DNA of 64,000 bases from Sorangium cellulosum So0157-2 (GCF_000418325.1 NC_021658.1:14718126-14782125), one strand, 5' to 3'; positions 18,288-25,620 are shown, numbered from the stretch's first letter. Notes: a model not told the origin generated them from the letters alone. Program-made: numbers and translations.

Positions 18288-18479
18288 CCTGTTGCGTTGC
18301 GCAGGAGTCTCTAGCGCCTGCGTGCAACCGTCCGATGGTGCAGACGGCTGCATCGTACGACCGCGTACATGGTCGTCAAGGCAAAACGAGATCCCACTGA
18401 AGAGGGCAGCGAGCGTAGGGCTCAGGCGCTCACGTTGCGCGAGGTGCTTATGGCCGCCCGGCGCGGCGAAAGAGGGATC

Positions 18480-18671
18480 ATGGCGTACGAGACCAAGTTC
18501 GTTTCAGCGGCAGATGCGAAGACGCTGACCACGCGAGTGCAGAAGGCGGAGCGAGACGGGTGGGAGTATGTTGGCGTGAAGCTGGCAATGGCGCCCGTTC
18601 GCCCGAACGACAAGGACCCGCCCAACTATCACGTCTGTATGTTGGCCACCCTGCGCCGACCTGCCGACTAG
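18480..18671 (+). CDS. Small DUF4177-like protein
   Basis: An ATG at 18480 with GAAAGAGGGATC upstream gives a 63-residue protein; an ATG at 18369 in the same frame would give 100 residues. The core 'YETKFV...LTTRVQKAERDGWEYVGVKL...YHVCMLATLRR' resembles the DUF4177 family of small beta-alpha-beta proteins, in which a 'GWE-hydrophobic-VG' motif follows a helix. It has no known biochemical role. It sits inside the transposon with hairpins on either side, and its codon use is ordinary for a GC-rich genome. Confidence 0.5.
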   Translation: MAYETKFVSAADAKTLTTRVQKAERDGWEYVGVKLAMAPVRPNDKDPPNYHVCMLATLRRPAD

Positions 18672-18687
18672 CAGGATCTGGTAGTGA

Positions 18688-19020
18688 TCAATTTAGGTCA
18701 ACCGGCCCGTCGCGACCTTGACGGCTGATGCGCTCGCGCAGCCACGCGCGCAGCGCGGCCTCCTCCTCCACGTCCCACCCGTCCCGCTTCATCAGCTCGA
18801 CGTAGGCCAGGTGTGCCTCCGGGATCACCTGCATCTTGATGTCGTCGCCGTCCTCGCGCACGTAGACGTCCACATCGCCGCGTTCGGCGACGGGAGCGAC
18901 GCTCACCACGCGCCGCTCGCGGTCCGCAAGGACGACCGAGCCCACGGCAGGCACCTCGGGGAGCTCCACGCGCTTCGTGATGGCATGTCCGCCGTGTTCC
19001 AGGATGAGCCGCAGGCGCAT
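18688..19020 (-). CDS. Hypothetical 110-residue acidic protein
   Basis: A convincing small minus-strand gene: ATG at 19020, beta-rich N-terminal half (RLRLILEHGGHAITKRVELPEVPAVG..VVLADRERRVVSV...VDVYVRED), then a helical acidic C-terminus (VIPEAHLAYVELMKRDGWDVEEE). It converges with the 18480 gene, the stops being 16 bp apart. No family is recognised. It lies within the transposon, so it is cargo or an accessory transposition protein. Confidence 0.5.
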   Translation of the reverse strand: MRLRLILEHGGHAITKRVELPEVPAVGSVVLADRERRVVSVAPVAERGDVDVYVREDGDDIKMQVIPEAHLAYVELMKRDGWDVEEEAALRAWLRERISRQGRDGPVDLN

Positions 19021-19111
19021 ACGGCGACCCCATCACGGGCCCCTGGCGTCCTGTCGGCCGACGCGCGCGACCGCGAGAAAGAGCCGTCAACAGGCTGTAA
19101 TCGCGCACGCG

Positions 19112-19136
19112 GGCTAGGACATCGCATGTCCTAGCC
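19112..19136. terminator. Perfect 11-bp stem hairpin
   Basis: GGCTAGGACAT, loop CGC, ATGTCCTAGCC. It lies upstream of the minus-strand 110-residue gene (19020) and of the plus-strand transposase. It could be an operator palindrome or insulating terminator; there is no T run. Confidence 0.5.
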
Positions 19137-19196
19137 GCTCATCAGGCCCAGAGCGCTCGACTCTTCAGGTGCTACCTTAAAGCCCTGAACGAAAGC

Positions 19197-19227
19197 GCCC
19201 CGCCTCGGCTGGTACCCGAGACGGGGC
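19197..19227. terminator. 12-bp stem hairpin before the transposase gene
   Basis: GCCCCGCCTCGG pairs with CCGAGACGGGGC with one mismatch across a 7-base loop. It lies about 80 bp before the transposase start. A hairpin at this place may limit read-through transcription into the transposase, as in many insertion sequences, or act in the 5' leader of its mRNA. Confidence 0.5.
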
Positions 19228-19309
19228 TGCGGAACGCCGAGCGGTAGGCCCGCCCTGCGCACGTCGCACGCGCATCATGGGCCCCCGCTCGGGGAGAGGC
19301 AAGGGGCCC

Positions 19310-20443
19310 GTGGCGAACGTGCTTCCGATGGAGACCCGCGTGCGCATCGCGTCCGCGCTGGTCGAGGGGACGAGCGTGCGCGCCGTCGAGCGCATGACGG
19401 GGGTGGCGAAGAGCACGATCCTTCGCTTCGCCGTCGAGCTCGGCGAGGGCTGCGCGCGCCTGCACAACCGGCTCGTCCAGGGGCTCTGCGAGCCCGACAT
19501 CGAGCTCGACGAGCAGTGGAGCTTCATCGCGAAGAAGGACAAGCGCGTGACCGCCGAGGACCCGGCGGAGTACGGCGACGTCTTCACCTACACCGCGTTC
19601 GCGAAGGGCTCGAAGCTGGTGATCTCGTACGCCGTGGGGAAGCGCGATCAGGCGACGACCGACGCATTCCTGGCCGACCTGCGCGCCCGCGTGCTCGTCG
19701 TCCCGCAGATCACGAGCGACGGGTTAACGCTGTACGTGCCGGCCGTCGAGGCGTCGTTCCGGGGCTGCGTCGACTACGGCATGGTCGTCAAGCAGTACGG
19801 CCACAACAAGAGCCCGGACCACAAGTACGAGCCCGCACGGGACGCGAACTTCATCCGGAAGACGGCCGTCTTCGGCGCGCCCGACCCGAAGCGCATGAGC
19901 ACCTCAGGCGTCGAGCGGTACCACCTCACGGCGCGGCACATCAACGGGCGCAAGCGGAGGCTCGCGCTGTCGTTCAGCAAGACCATGCGCAGCCATCGCG
20001 CCGCGGTCGCGCTCTCGGTCGCGACGTACAACTTGACGCGGGTCCACGCCTCGCTGCGCGTGTCGCCCGCGATAGCCGCGGGGCTCGTCGCCGAGCTCTG
20101 GTCGGTCGAGGATCTGGTCCGGGCCGCGCTGGCGGAGCCTGCCGCCGCGCCGCCCGTCCCGCAGGCGCTCACCTTGCCGGCGCAGGCCGGGCCGGTCCGG
20201 CAACTCCCCGGGGGGAAGGGGTGGCTGCGGCTCGTCTCGGGCGGGTCGGCCCCGTCGGCGCCCGTCGCGCCGCAGCCGCCGCCCGTGGCGGCCGTCGCGA
20301 CCAATCCGGAGCCAGCGGCGCCGCAACAGCCAGCACCCAGGGCAGAGCCGACCCGGCAGCTCGATCTGCTCGCCTGGCGGTCGAAGCCGCGCCAACCAAA
20401 ACAGCTATCGCTGTTCGGCGATGATGATGGGGATGAGGGGTGA
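19310..20443 (+). CDS. IS1-family-like DDE transposase with long C-terminal tail carrying two sliding-clamp-binding motifs
   Basis: A GTG at 19310 preceded by AAGGGG matches the family N-terminus ('ANVLP...R..I..ALVEGTS.RAVERMTGV'); an ATG at 19277 would add 11 residues (388 in total, numbering used here). Family marks: helix-turn-helix about 30-60, ELDEQWSFIAKKDK (first Asp), VGKRDQATTDAFL, QITSDGLTLY (second Asp), STSGVERYHLTARH (catalytic Glu), FSKTMRSHRAAVAL and YNLTRVHASLRVSPAIAAG. This catalytic part ends near residue 275, the usual full length. A Pro/Ala-rich tail of about 110 residues follows, ending QLDLL (361-365), then QLSLF (376-380), then GDDDGDEG. QL[SD]LF is the canonical beta-clamp-binding motif. 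Confidence 0.85.
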   Translation: MANVLPMETRVRIASALVEGTSVRAVERMTGVAKSTILRFAVELGEGCARLHNRLVQGLCEPDIELDEQWSFIAKKDKRVTAEDPAEYGDVFTYTAFAKGSKLVISYAVGKRDQATTDAFLADLRARVLVVPQITSDGLTLYVPAVEASFRGCVDYGMVVKQYGHNKSPDHKYEPARDANFIRKTAVFGAPDPKRMSTSGVERYHLTARHINGRKRRLALSFSKTMRSHRAAVALSVATYNLTRVHASLRVSPAIAAGLVAELWSVEDLVRAALAEPAAAPPVPQALTLPAQAGPVRQLPGGKGWLRLVSGGSAPSAPVAPQPPPVAAVATNPEPAAPQQPAPRAEPTRQLDLLAWRSKPRQPKQLSLFGDDDGDEG

Positions 20444-20565
20444 ACCGGCGCGTGCGAGGGAGCGCGCGGATGTCCTCGCGCTCGTAGCGAGCAACGACCT
20501 CGCGGCCTACGTCGCCGACCTGCGCCCCGCCGTCGCGTAGCTCCACGCCTCCACGTGCACGTAGT

Positions 20566-20685
20566 CGCCTGCGCCACCTGCACCACCTGCATCTTCGACG
20601 TGCTCCTGCGCCACCTGCGAAATATTCTGCTTCCTGCGCCAGTTGCGTGGTAGAGATGCTCCTGCATCGCCTGCACCACCTGCAT
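20566..20685. repeat. Iteron-like array of 9-bp CNCCTGCRY repeats before the ParA-like gene
   Basis: About ten 9-bp copies related to CACCTGCAC/CGCCTGCGC. Copies start at 20566, 20575 and 20584; 20603 and 20612; 20631 and 20640 (degenerate); and 20659, 20668 and 20677. Groups of directly adjacent copies are separated by 10-19 bp. The array is AT-interrupted in the middle (AAATATTCTGC) and ends 37 bp before the start of the ParA-like gene. Such arrays are typical of partition (centromere) sites, replication iterons or autoregulatory operators. Confidence 0.65.
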
Positions 20686-20722
20686 CGCCTCTACTTCGGG
20701 GGCTGCGAGCACGGAGAATTTC

Positions 20723-21763
20723 ATGACCACGAGCCTCGAAAAAGTACTGGAAAGGCATGCGCAGATCCTCGAAAGCGCCTTCGTCCAGCCCGCCGGCCAG
20801 AAGTTCCGGTCCTACGCCATCTCGAATCTGCGGGGCGGCGTCGGGAAGTCTTCGATCGCCTTCAACCTCGCCTACGAGATCTCGCGGGAACACGCGCTGC
20901 TGGTCACGGACGTGTGCCCCCAGCGCAACATGACGGAGCTGCTCCTGGGCGACTTCAAGCCCAAAGCGACGCTCTACAATGCGCTCCAGCCCATCATCCT
21001 CGGCCCGGCGTTCGGGGAACCTCCCGAGGATCTCGCGTACCGCGTCAGCCAGTACTGCGACGACTTCAAAGGCGGGAAGGGATGCTGGGTCATCGCGGGC
21101 AACTCGGAGTTGTTCGCGTTCCCGTCGATGCTCTACCAGCAGCTCAACGTGGCCCACGGCCAGAATAAGCAGGAGGCGGTGCGCAACCTGCTCGGTGGCC
21201 TGAAGAAGCTCCTGGATAAGGAGGCCAACGATAAGAAGTGCGAGAAGATCCTCATCGATACGAGCCCCTTCTACGCGGGCGGCACGCACCTGGCGTGGTG
21301 CGCGGTCGAGGCGCTCATCATCCCCGTCCGCGTGGATGAACATTCGATGGAGTCGATGGAGCTGATGATGCGCCAGCTCAGCGAACAGCAGCGTGATTTC
21401 AGGCTATGGAACGACCGCGCCGGCAGTCTGCCGACCCCCAAAATCGCCGCAGTCGTCATGACTATGGTCGGCTCCAAGAGCCAGAAGAAGGCAACCCCGG
21501 ATCAGGCGTCGAGGATGTACATCGAGCGGGCGATCGGCATTGCCGAGGAGTTCGCCCACCTGTTCGCCCACCCGGACCCGAGCGACGCGTTCGTGCTGAC
21601 CGACGACTTCCATTCGGCGGGGCGCATCAGTGGCGCGAAGCGCATCCCGATTGCCGAACTGAAGGTCCGGGCCTTCCACACCGTCGAAAACAAGCGCCTT
21701 CAGGTGAACGCGTCGGTGACGCGGTACCAGAGGCAGCTCAAGTACCTCGCCAGTATGATCTAG
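20723..21763 (+). CDS. ParA/Soj-like partition ATPase with Arg in place of the signature Lys
   Basis: A 346-residue MinD/ParA-family protein; the ATG at 20723 has GGAG eight bases upstream. The Walker A box is NLRGGVGKSS (residues 35-44), where the 'signature' lysine of the deviant KGGVGK motif is Arg37, while catalytic Lys42 is kept. Walker A' is TDVCPQRNMTELLLG (ParA type 'D.DPQ.N.T'), and the Walker B-like strand is KILIDTSPFY. A putative N-terminal helix precedes the ATPase. It sits between the transposase and a minus-strand gene inside the transposon, right after an iteron-like array. Possible roles are partition-like positioning, target selection or regulation. No ParB is seen nearby. 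Confidence 0.8.
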   Translation: MTTSLEKVLERHAQILESAFVQPAGQKFRSYAISNLRGGVGKSSIAFNLAYEISREHALLVTDVCPQRNMTELLLGDFKPKATLYNALQPIILGPAFGEPPEDLAYRVSQYCDDFKGGKGCWVIAGNSELFAFPSMLYQQLNVAHGQNKQEAVRNLLGGLKKLLDKEANDKKCEKILIDTSPFYAGGTHLAWCAVEALIIPVRVDEHSMESMELMMRQLSEQQRDFRLWNDRAGSLPTPKIAAVVMTMVGSKSQKKATPDQASRMYIERAIGIAEEFAHLFAHPDPSDAFVLTDDFHSAGRISGAKRIPIAELKVRAFHTVENKRLQVNASVTRYQRQLKYLASMI

Positions 21764-22005
21764 TCCTGCCGCCCGGCCGTTGTCTCGTCCTTCCGGGCCG
21801 GACAGGATCTCCCCATGAACCGGTCTTCCGCTTCATCTCGCGCGCAGCCCGTGCGGCCTACCGACGATCTCAGCCAGGTCGTTGCTTGCGGGGGCGTGGA
21901 GCCGCCTGCTACTTCACCTTCACGCCGGGGTTGCGTGGCAGGATGCGGCTGAGGCGGGGGGGGGGAATAGCGCCACCCATTGCGGCGTCTCAGGCGGGAC
22001 GCCGG

Positions 22006-22629
22006 TCAGACGGCGGCGATGCGCTTCGCGGCGCGCGCCCGGCAGCGCTGCAAGGTCCACTTGCCGGCGCGCTTGTGCATGCCTGCGGCGACTGCTGCCT
22101 CGTGGGCGAAGCGGAGCGCGCCGCCGACCCCGAGCATCGCGAGCAGGAAGCGCTGGGCCTTCGGGGGTTCCGCGCGGATCTCCGAGGCAAGCTCGAGCGC
22201 GGGCTCCACCTCGTACGTGCGCGCCTCGAGTAGCGTCTCCCCGCCCTCGCGGTTGTGGCGCCGGAAGACGTCCTTGAAGCGCTTGCGGTTGCGCACCATG
22301 CGCCACGCCATCGTCCGCATGTACCCGCCGATCTGCCCTTCGCGCTCGGCAGGGTCCGCGCAGAGGGCGAGGGAACCATCGGCGATGTTGCGGTACGTGA
22401 GGCAGGCGCACTCGAAGGCGAAGTCCTCGACGTCGCCGGAGGGCAGGCCGCGGCGGCGCAGGTACGCCTCGACACGGGCGACCCCGTGCATGAGGGCGCG
22501 CCCGATGGCGTCCTTGGTGTGGCGATCGAGGTGCGGCGGGGCTGTGGTCGGACGGGTCCCCGGGTTCTTCGGTGGGCGCTTGGGCGCACCGGTCCCTTGG
22601 CCCGATCCGCGCGGATCGGTAGGCTGCAT
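22006..22629 (-). CDS. Possible sigma-70-like (ECF-type) protein
   Basis: A 207-residue basic protein, ATG at 22629. After a Pro/Gly-rich start, residues about 60-125 (SGDVEDFAFECACLTYRNI...GGYMRTMAWRMVRNRKRFKDVFRRHNRE) resemble sigma region 2: an acidic 'D-V-E-D' helix, then a '.YLRT.A.R...' helix with basic residues. The C-terminal third (AMLGVGGALRFAHEAAVAAG...WTLQRCRARAAKR) could hold a helix-turn-helix. The match is by pattern only; it could be another DNA-binding protein. It is the last gene before the right end of the transposon and points inward. Confidence 0.5.
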   Translation of the reverse strand: MQPTDPRGSGQGTGAPKRPPKNPGTRPTTAPPHLDRHTKDAIGRALMHGVARVEAYLRRRGLPSGDVEDFAFECACLTYRNIADGSLALCADPAEREGQIGGYMRTMAWRMVRNRKRFKDVFRRHNREGGETLLEARTYEVEPALELASEIRAEPPKAQRFLLAMLGVGGALRFAHEAAVAAGMHKRAGKWTLQRCRARAAKRIAAV

Positions 22630-22724
22630 GTTGTCGGCTCCGTGTCAGCGGTGTCGGCCACGCTGCCCGGTGCGTTGGCGCGCACGCGGGCAGCACTCTT
22701 CTGGCCGGAGCCTACGGCCCGGAA

Positions 22725-22775
22725 TCCAACTGCGACCACATCAATCACGCTGAGGGGTCAAACGCGACCACTACC
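22725..22775 (-). repeat. Right transposon end: TIR plus subterminal motif
   Basis: CAAACGCGACCACTACC (22759-22775) is the exact inverted copy of the left TIR. TCCAACTGCGACCAC at 22725-22739 repeats the left subterminal word in direct orientation. Confidence 0.8.
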
Positions 22776-22904
22776 CGTGCGTCCAGCAAAAGATGGGTGG
22801 CACCCGTCTCTCGGTGGACGTGCCTCGAGCAAAAGATGGGTGGCACCCGTCTCTCGGTGGACGTGCCTCCAACAAAAGATGGGTGGCACCCATCTCCTGA
22901 ACCC
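22776..22904. repeat. 43-bp tandem hairpin repeats, right of the transposon
   Basis: Three units start at 22776, 22819 and 22862, each of form CGTGCNTCNANCAAAAGATGGG followed by TGGCACCCRTCTC. AGATGGGTGGCACCCGTCT is an imperfect palindrome. The first eight bases are the second copy of the target duplication. With the left unit this makes an ancestral array of about four units between two convergent genes. A related copy lies at 27251-27293. Confidence 0.85.
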
Positions 22905-23018
22905 GATCCGCAAGTAGAGTGGCAGGGACAGCTCTCGAAGACACGCGTGCATTACGACAGAGCCGAGTTGCTCACCGCGCGGCCGCTGCGCCGACGTGCG
23001 TTCGAACGCCGGCACCAT

Positions 23019-23500
23019 TCACGACGGCTCGCGCTCCAGGTTCTCGCGCAGCTTACGCAGTCCGTCGCGCGCTCGGCCGCGCATCACGCGGCGCAGCGGT
23101 GGGACCACGAGCCAGCGAAACCACCACCGCTGATTGCGGCTGACCATGCGCCACTCGACGCGCGTCTCGTCGTCGGAGAGCGCCGCGAAGTCCACGCTCA
23201 TGCGGGGCAAGAGGAAGCCCTCGCCTTCCGTCACCAGACGCTCCCCGGCGCGCGCCTCCTTCACCTCGATGTCGATCGTGCCGGTGCGCCCGAAGGGCAT
23301 GCGCACGGTCTCCCGGTAGCGCTTGCCGACCTGCCCGTGCTCCAGCGTGTCGAGCTCGCGCATGGCTGCGACGCCGCTGCGACGCCCGGGAACCATGCCG
23401 GGAAGTTCTCCAGGTTGGACACGTACGCGAACGTCTCGCGCAAGGGCCGGCCGATCGCCACCGAGCCCTGCGCCAAGAGCTCCGGCTGCGCGCCGCTCAT
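23019..23500 (-). pseudogene. SRPBCC (START/polyketide cyclase-like) protein gene broken by an 11-bp tandem duplication
   Basis: The 5' part (MSGAQPELLAQGSVAIGRPLRETFAYVSNLENFPAWFPGV) and the 3' part (AAMRELDTLEHGQVGKRYRETV...WRWLVV-type end) lie in different frames. At the junction the 11-bp word GCTGCGACGCC stands twice in a row (23365-23375 and 23376-23386). Deleting one copy gives the smooth reading FPGVAAMRELDTLEHG, about 155 residues, a typical SRPBCC length. These proteins bind small hydrophobic ligands. The start overlaps the TetR stop by the ATGA arrangement, so both form one operon. Confidence 0.8.
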
Positions 23501-24117
23501 GAGCGCCTCCTCGGTGCCGTCTCGATCTCCATCGGCCTGAGCAGGCTCTGCTCCACGCTCCGACGCATCGCGCGGACGTAGCGCGGCCGGGACCACCTCC
23601 GCTCCTCGATGAGCTCCTGCCAGTTCCCAATCGACAGGAGGGTGGCCAAGAAGTCCGCCGCATCCGACGCCGACCATTCGGCGGCCAGTGCGCCTTCGGC
23701 CTGGAGCCGCGCCACGAAGCCCGCGCAGACGCCCGTGAAACCGCGCATGCGGTCGCGCCACGCGAGCTCCGCGTCCTCGTCCGTGGCCCGCGCCGCCTGC
23801 ATGGCCCGCGCCACGTCGGTGATGTGGGCGACGTAGCCCGCCCACGCACCGATGAACTCGGAGAGGATCGCGCGCGCGTCGGGGAGGCGCTCGCACCTTC
23901 GGACCAGGTCGGCGAACCCATGCACCTCGTCGACGTGACGCACCAGCGCGACCAGGAGCTGGGTCCTGGTCTCGAAGTGCAGATAGACCGCTTGGCGCGA
24001 CACCCCGGCCACCGACGCGATCTCCGCCATCGAGACGCCGCGACGCCCCGGCTCGGTCACCAGCCGGCGCGCGGCCTCGAGGATCACGGCGCGGGTCTCC
24101 CCGTCCTTGCTTGACAC
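23497..24117 (-). CDS. TetR-family transcriptional regulator
   Basis: A 206-residue protein. The N-terminal domain is classic TetR: ILEAARRLVTEPGRRGVSMAEIASVAGVSRQAVYLHF, with the helix-turn-helix at about residues 27-50, then a helical ligand-binding domain. The GTG start (24117) lies inside one of two palindromes upstream (24111-24125), so autoregulation is very likely. Downstream, in overlap, is the broken SRPBCC gene, suggesting that the inducer or target is a small hydrophobic compound. That last point is inference from gene context. Confidence 0.9.
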   Translation of the reverse strand: MSSKDGETRAVILEAARRLVTEPGRRGVSMAEIASVAGVSRQAVYLHFETRTQLLVALVRHVDEVHGFADLVRRCERLPDARAILSEFIGAWAGYVAHITDVARAMQAARATDEDAELAWRDRMRGFTGVCAGFVARLQAEGALAAEWSASDAADFLATLLSIGNWQELIEERRWSRPRYVRAMRRSVEQSLLRPMEIETAPRRRS

Positions 24118-24152
24118 GGTGTCAACTTGGGGCGTAGTTTACACTGTGTCAA
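24111..24152. promoter_or_regulatory. Paired TetR operators
   Basis: TTGACACGGTGTCAA (24111-24125) is a palindrome overlapping the TetR start codon. TTTACACTGTGTCAA (24138-24152) is a second, slightly imperfect copy whose centre is 27 bp away. On the minus strand the outer copy provides a perfect TTGACA -35 hexamer, so binding would block the promoter directly. Confidence 0.8.
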
Positions 24153-24186
24153 GTTCGACGGGCGCGCGGGCGACGGGCCACCGGCC

Positions 24187-25347
24187 CTAGGACAGCGAAC
24201 CGAAGAACTCCCGCACATCGGCGGCCAGCGCCATGGGCGCCTCCGTCGCCAGGAAATGCCCGCCGCGCTCGAGCTCGGTCCAGCGCACGATGTGGTGGTC
24301 GCGTTCGGCCAGCCGGCGCACCGCCACGTCCTGCGTCAGCGACACGGCCACGGCCATGGGCACCGTGCCGCGCGGCTTGGGCGCCCAGGCGGACGGGTCG
24401 TTGAAGGCTTCATAGTACAGGTTGGCCGAGGGGCCGCTGGTGCCGGTGAACCAGTACAGGCTTACGTTGTTCAGCAGCGCGTCCACGCCCACCGCGTCCT
24501 CCGGCAGCGCGGCCGCGGGATCGGTCCATTCCTTGAACTTCTCGACGATCCAGGCCAGCTGGCCCACCGGCGAATCGTGCAACCCGTAGCTGAGCGTCTG
24601 CGGCCGCGTGCCCTGGATGTGCGCGAAGCCCATCATCCGGTCGCGGAAGCTCTGCAGCCGGTCCAGGCGCTGCTGCTCCGAGGCCGTCAGGCCTTCCAGC
24701 TCGGCGGGGTCGCCGGACGGAAACGCCACCAGCGCATTGCAGTGCAGTCCTCTGACATGCTCGCTGTCGATGCGGCCCAGCTCCACCGCGATGAACGCGC
24801 CCACGTCGCCGCCTTGCACGCCGTAGCGCGTGTAGCCCAGGCGCTGCATCCGCGCCGCAAACGCGCGGGCGCAGCGGCCGTGGTTCCACCCGGCGTCGGC
24901 CAGCGGCATCGAGAACCCGTGACCCGGGATCGACGGGATCACCAGGTGGAACGCCTGCGAGGGGTCGCCGCCGTGGCGGCGCGGGTCGGACAGCGCGTCC
25001 ACCACGCGGTCGAACTCGGCAAAGCTCCCGGGCCAGCCGTGCAGCAACAACAGGGGCTGCGCGTCCGGCTCGGGCGAGCGCAGGTGCACGAAGTGGATCG
25101 TCTGGCCATCGATCCGGGTGGTGAACTGCGGGCGGCTGTTCAGGTGGGCCTCGCAGCGTCGCCAGTCGTACTGGTGCTGTCAGTGCGCGGCCAGCCGCTG
25201 CAGGTAGGCCACTGGCACGCCCCTCACCCGGTCGCCGCCCGGCAGTTGCGCCGGCCAGCGCGTGCGCGCCAGGCGTTCGCGCAGGTCGTCGATGTCGGCT
25301 TGCGGAATGTCGATGCGGAAGCGGTGGATCTCGGCGTCGCGGTGCAT
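24187..25347 (-). pseudogene. Epoxide hydrolase (alpha/beta-hydrolase with EHN domain) with one in-frame TGA
   Basis: Reading from ATG 25347 gives an intact EHN-type N-terminus (IDIPQADIDDLRERLARTRWP), then a TGA at 25182-25180 (codon 56), and the same frame goes on for 330 more codons without a break. After the stop come QHQYDWRRCEAHLN, LLLLHGWPGSFAEFD (HGWPGS oxyanion motif), VQGGDVGAFIAVE (nucleophile Asp in GGDVG), and ERGGHFLATEAP (catalytic His). The stop stands where family members have a conserved Trp ('.W...YDWR'). The predicted full length of 386 residues is normal for this family. A single TGG-to-TGA change explains it. Downstream of the stop a shorter protein could start, but without the EHN domain. 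Confidence 0.85.
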
Positions 25348-25467
25348 GGGGGCCCTCGGGTTGGTCGAGCTCGCCGGTGCGAGCCGGCGGCGCCACCGTA
25401 TCCACCGGGGTGGGCCCGGTCTTGGAAGAAAACGACAGGCTCAGGCCTCGACGGACCGTCCGGGCCC

Positions 25468-25620
25468 TCAGCGCCTAGGCCCGGGCCGGGCCGCAGCCCG
25501 CGCCACTTCGCCGGGCGTCCGGCCCATGATCCGCTTCAGCGAATTGCCCAGGTGCGCCTGGTCGGCGTAGCCGCAGGCGGCAGCGACGTCGGCCGGCGCA
25601 TCGTGCTGCGCAGTGTGGCC
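25468..25620 (-). pseudogene. C-terminal remnant of an AraC-family regulator
   Basis: The minus strand codes for DVAAACGYADQAHLGNSLKR followed by IMGRTPGEVARAA, ending at a TGA (25470-25468). This is the second helix-turn-helix of AraC-type regulators ('A...GYADQ.HL.R.FKR..G.TPG'). No start or N-terminal domain exists: the sequence upstream changes character within about 60 bp and the next gene begins to read. It lies directly upstream of the broken epoxide hydrolase, which it may once have regulated. Confidence 0.75.

Larger units (their letters stand above)
17883..22775. mobile_element. 4.9-kb IS1-related transposon with passenger genes (TIR 17 bp, TSD 8 bp)
   Basis: The element is bounded by perfect 17-bp terminal inverted repeats, GGTAGTGGTCGCGTTTG (17883-17899) and its complement (22759-22775). 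It is flanked by the direct repeat CGTGCGTC (17875-17882 and 22776-22783), a fitting 8-bp target duplication. Removing the element and one TSD copy restores a continuous array of 43-bp repeats. It carries an IS1-family-like transposase, a ParA-like ATPase preceded by an iteron-like array, a possible sigma-like protein on the minus strand, two small proteins and four strong hairpins. IS1-family elements typically begin GGT and make 8-9 bp duplications, which agrees. Elements of this family normally hold only a transposase, so the cargo is unusual. Confidence 0.88.

Noticed and set aside
20521..20720. Coding sequence across the nonamer array on the minus strand
   Set aside because: The open frame only translates the 9-bp repeats and has no family resemblance; the repeat spacing breaks the 3-bp phase.
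22776..22904. CRISPR array made of 43-bp repeats
   Set aside because: Units abut without unique spacers; the core is an intergenic palindrome with copies elsewhere.
25180..25182. Selenocysteine codon in the epoxide hydrolase
   Set aside because: The position is a conserved Trp in the family, not a catalytic Cys/Sec site; no SECIS-like hairpin was seen directly after it.
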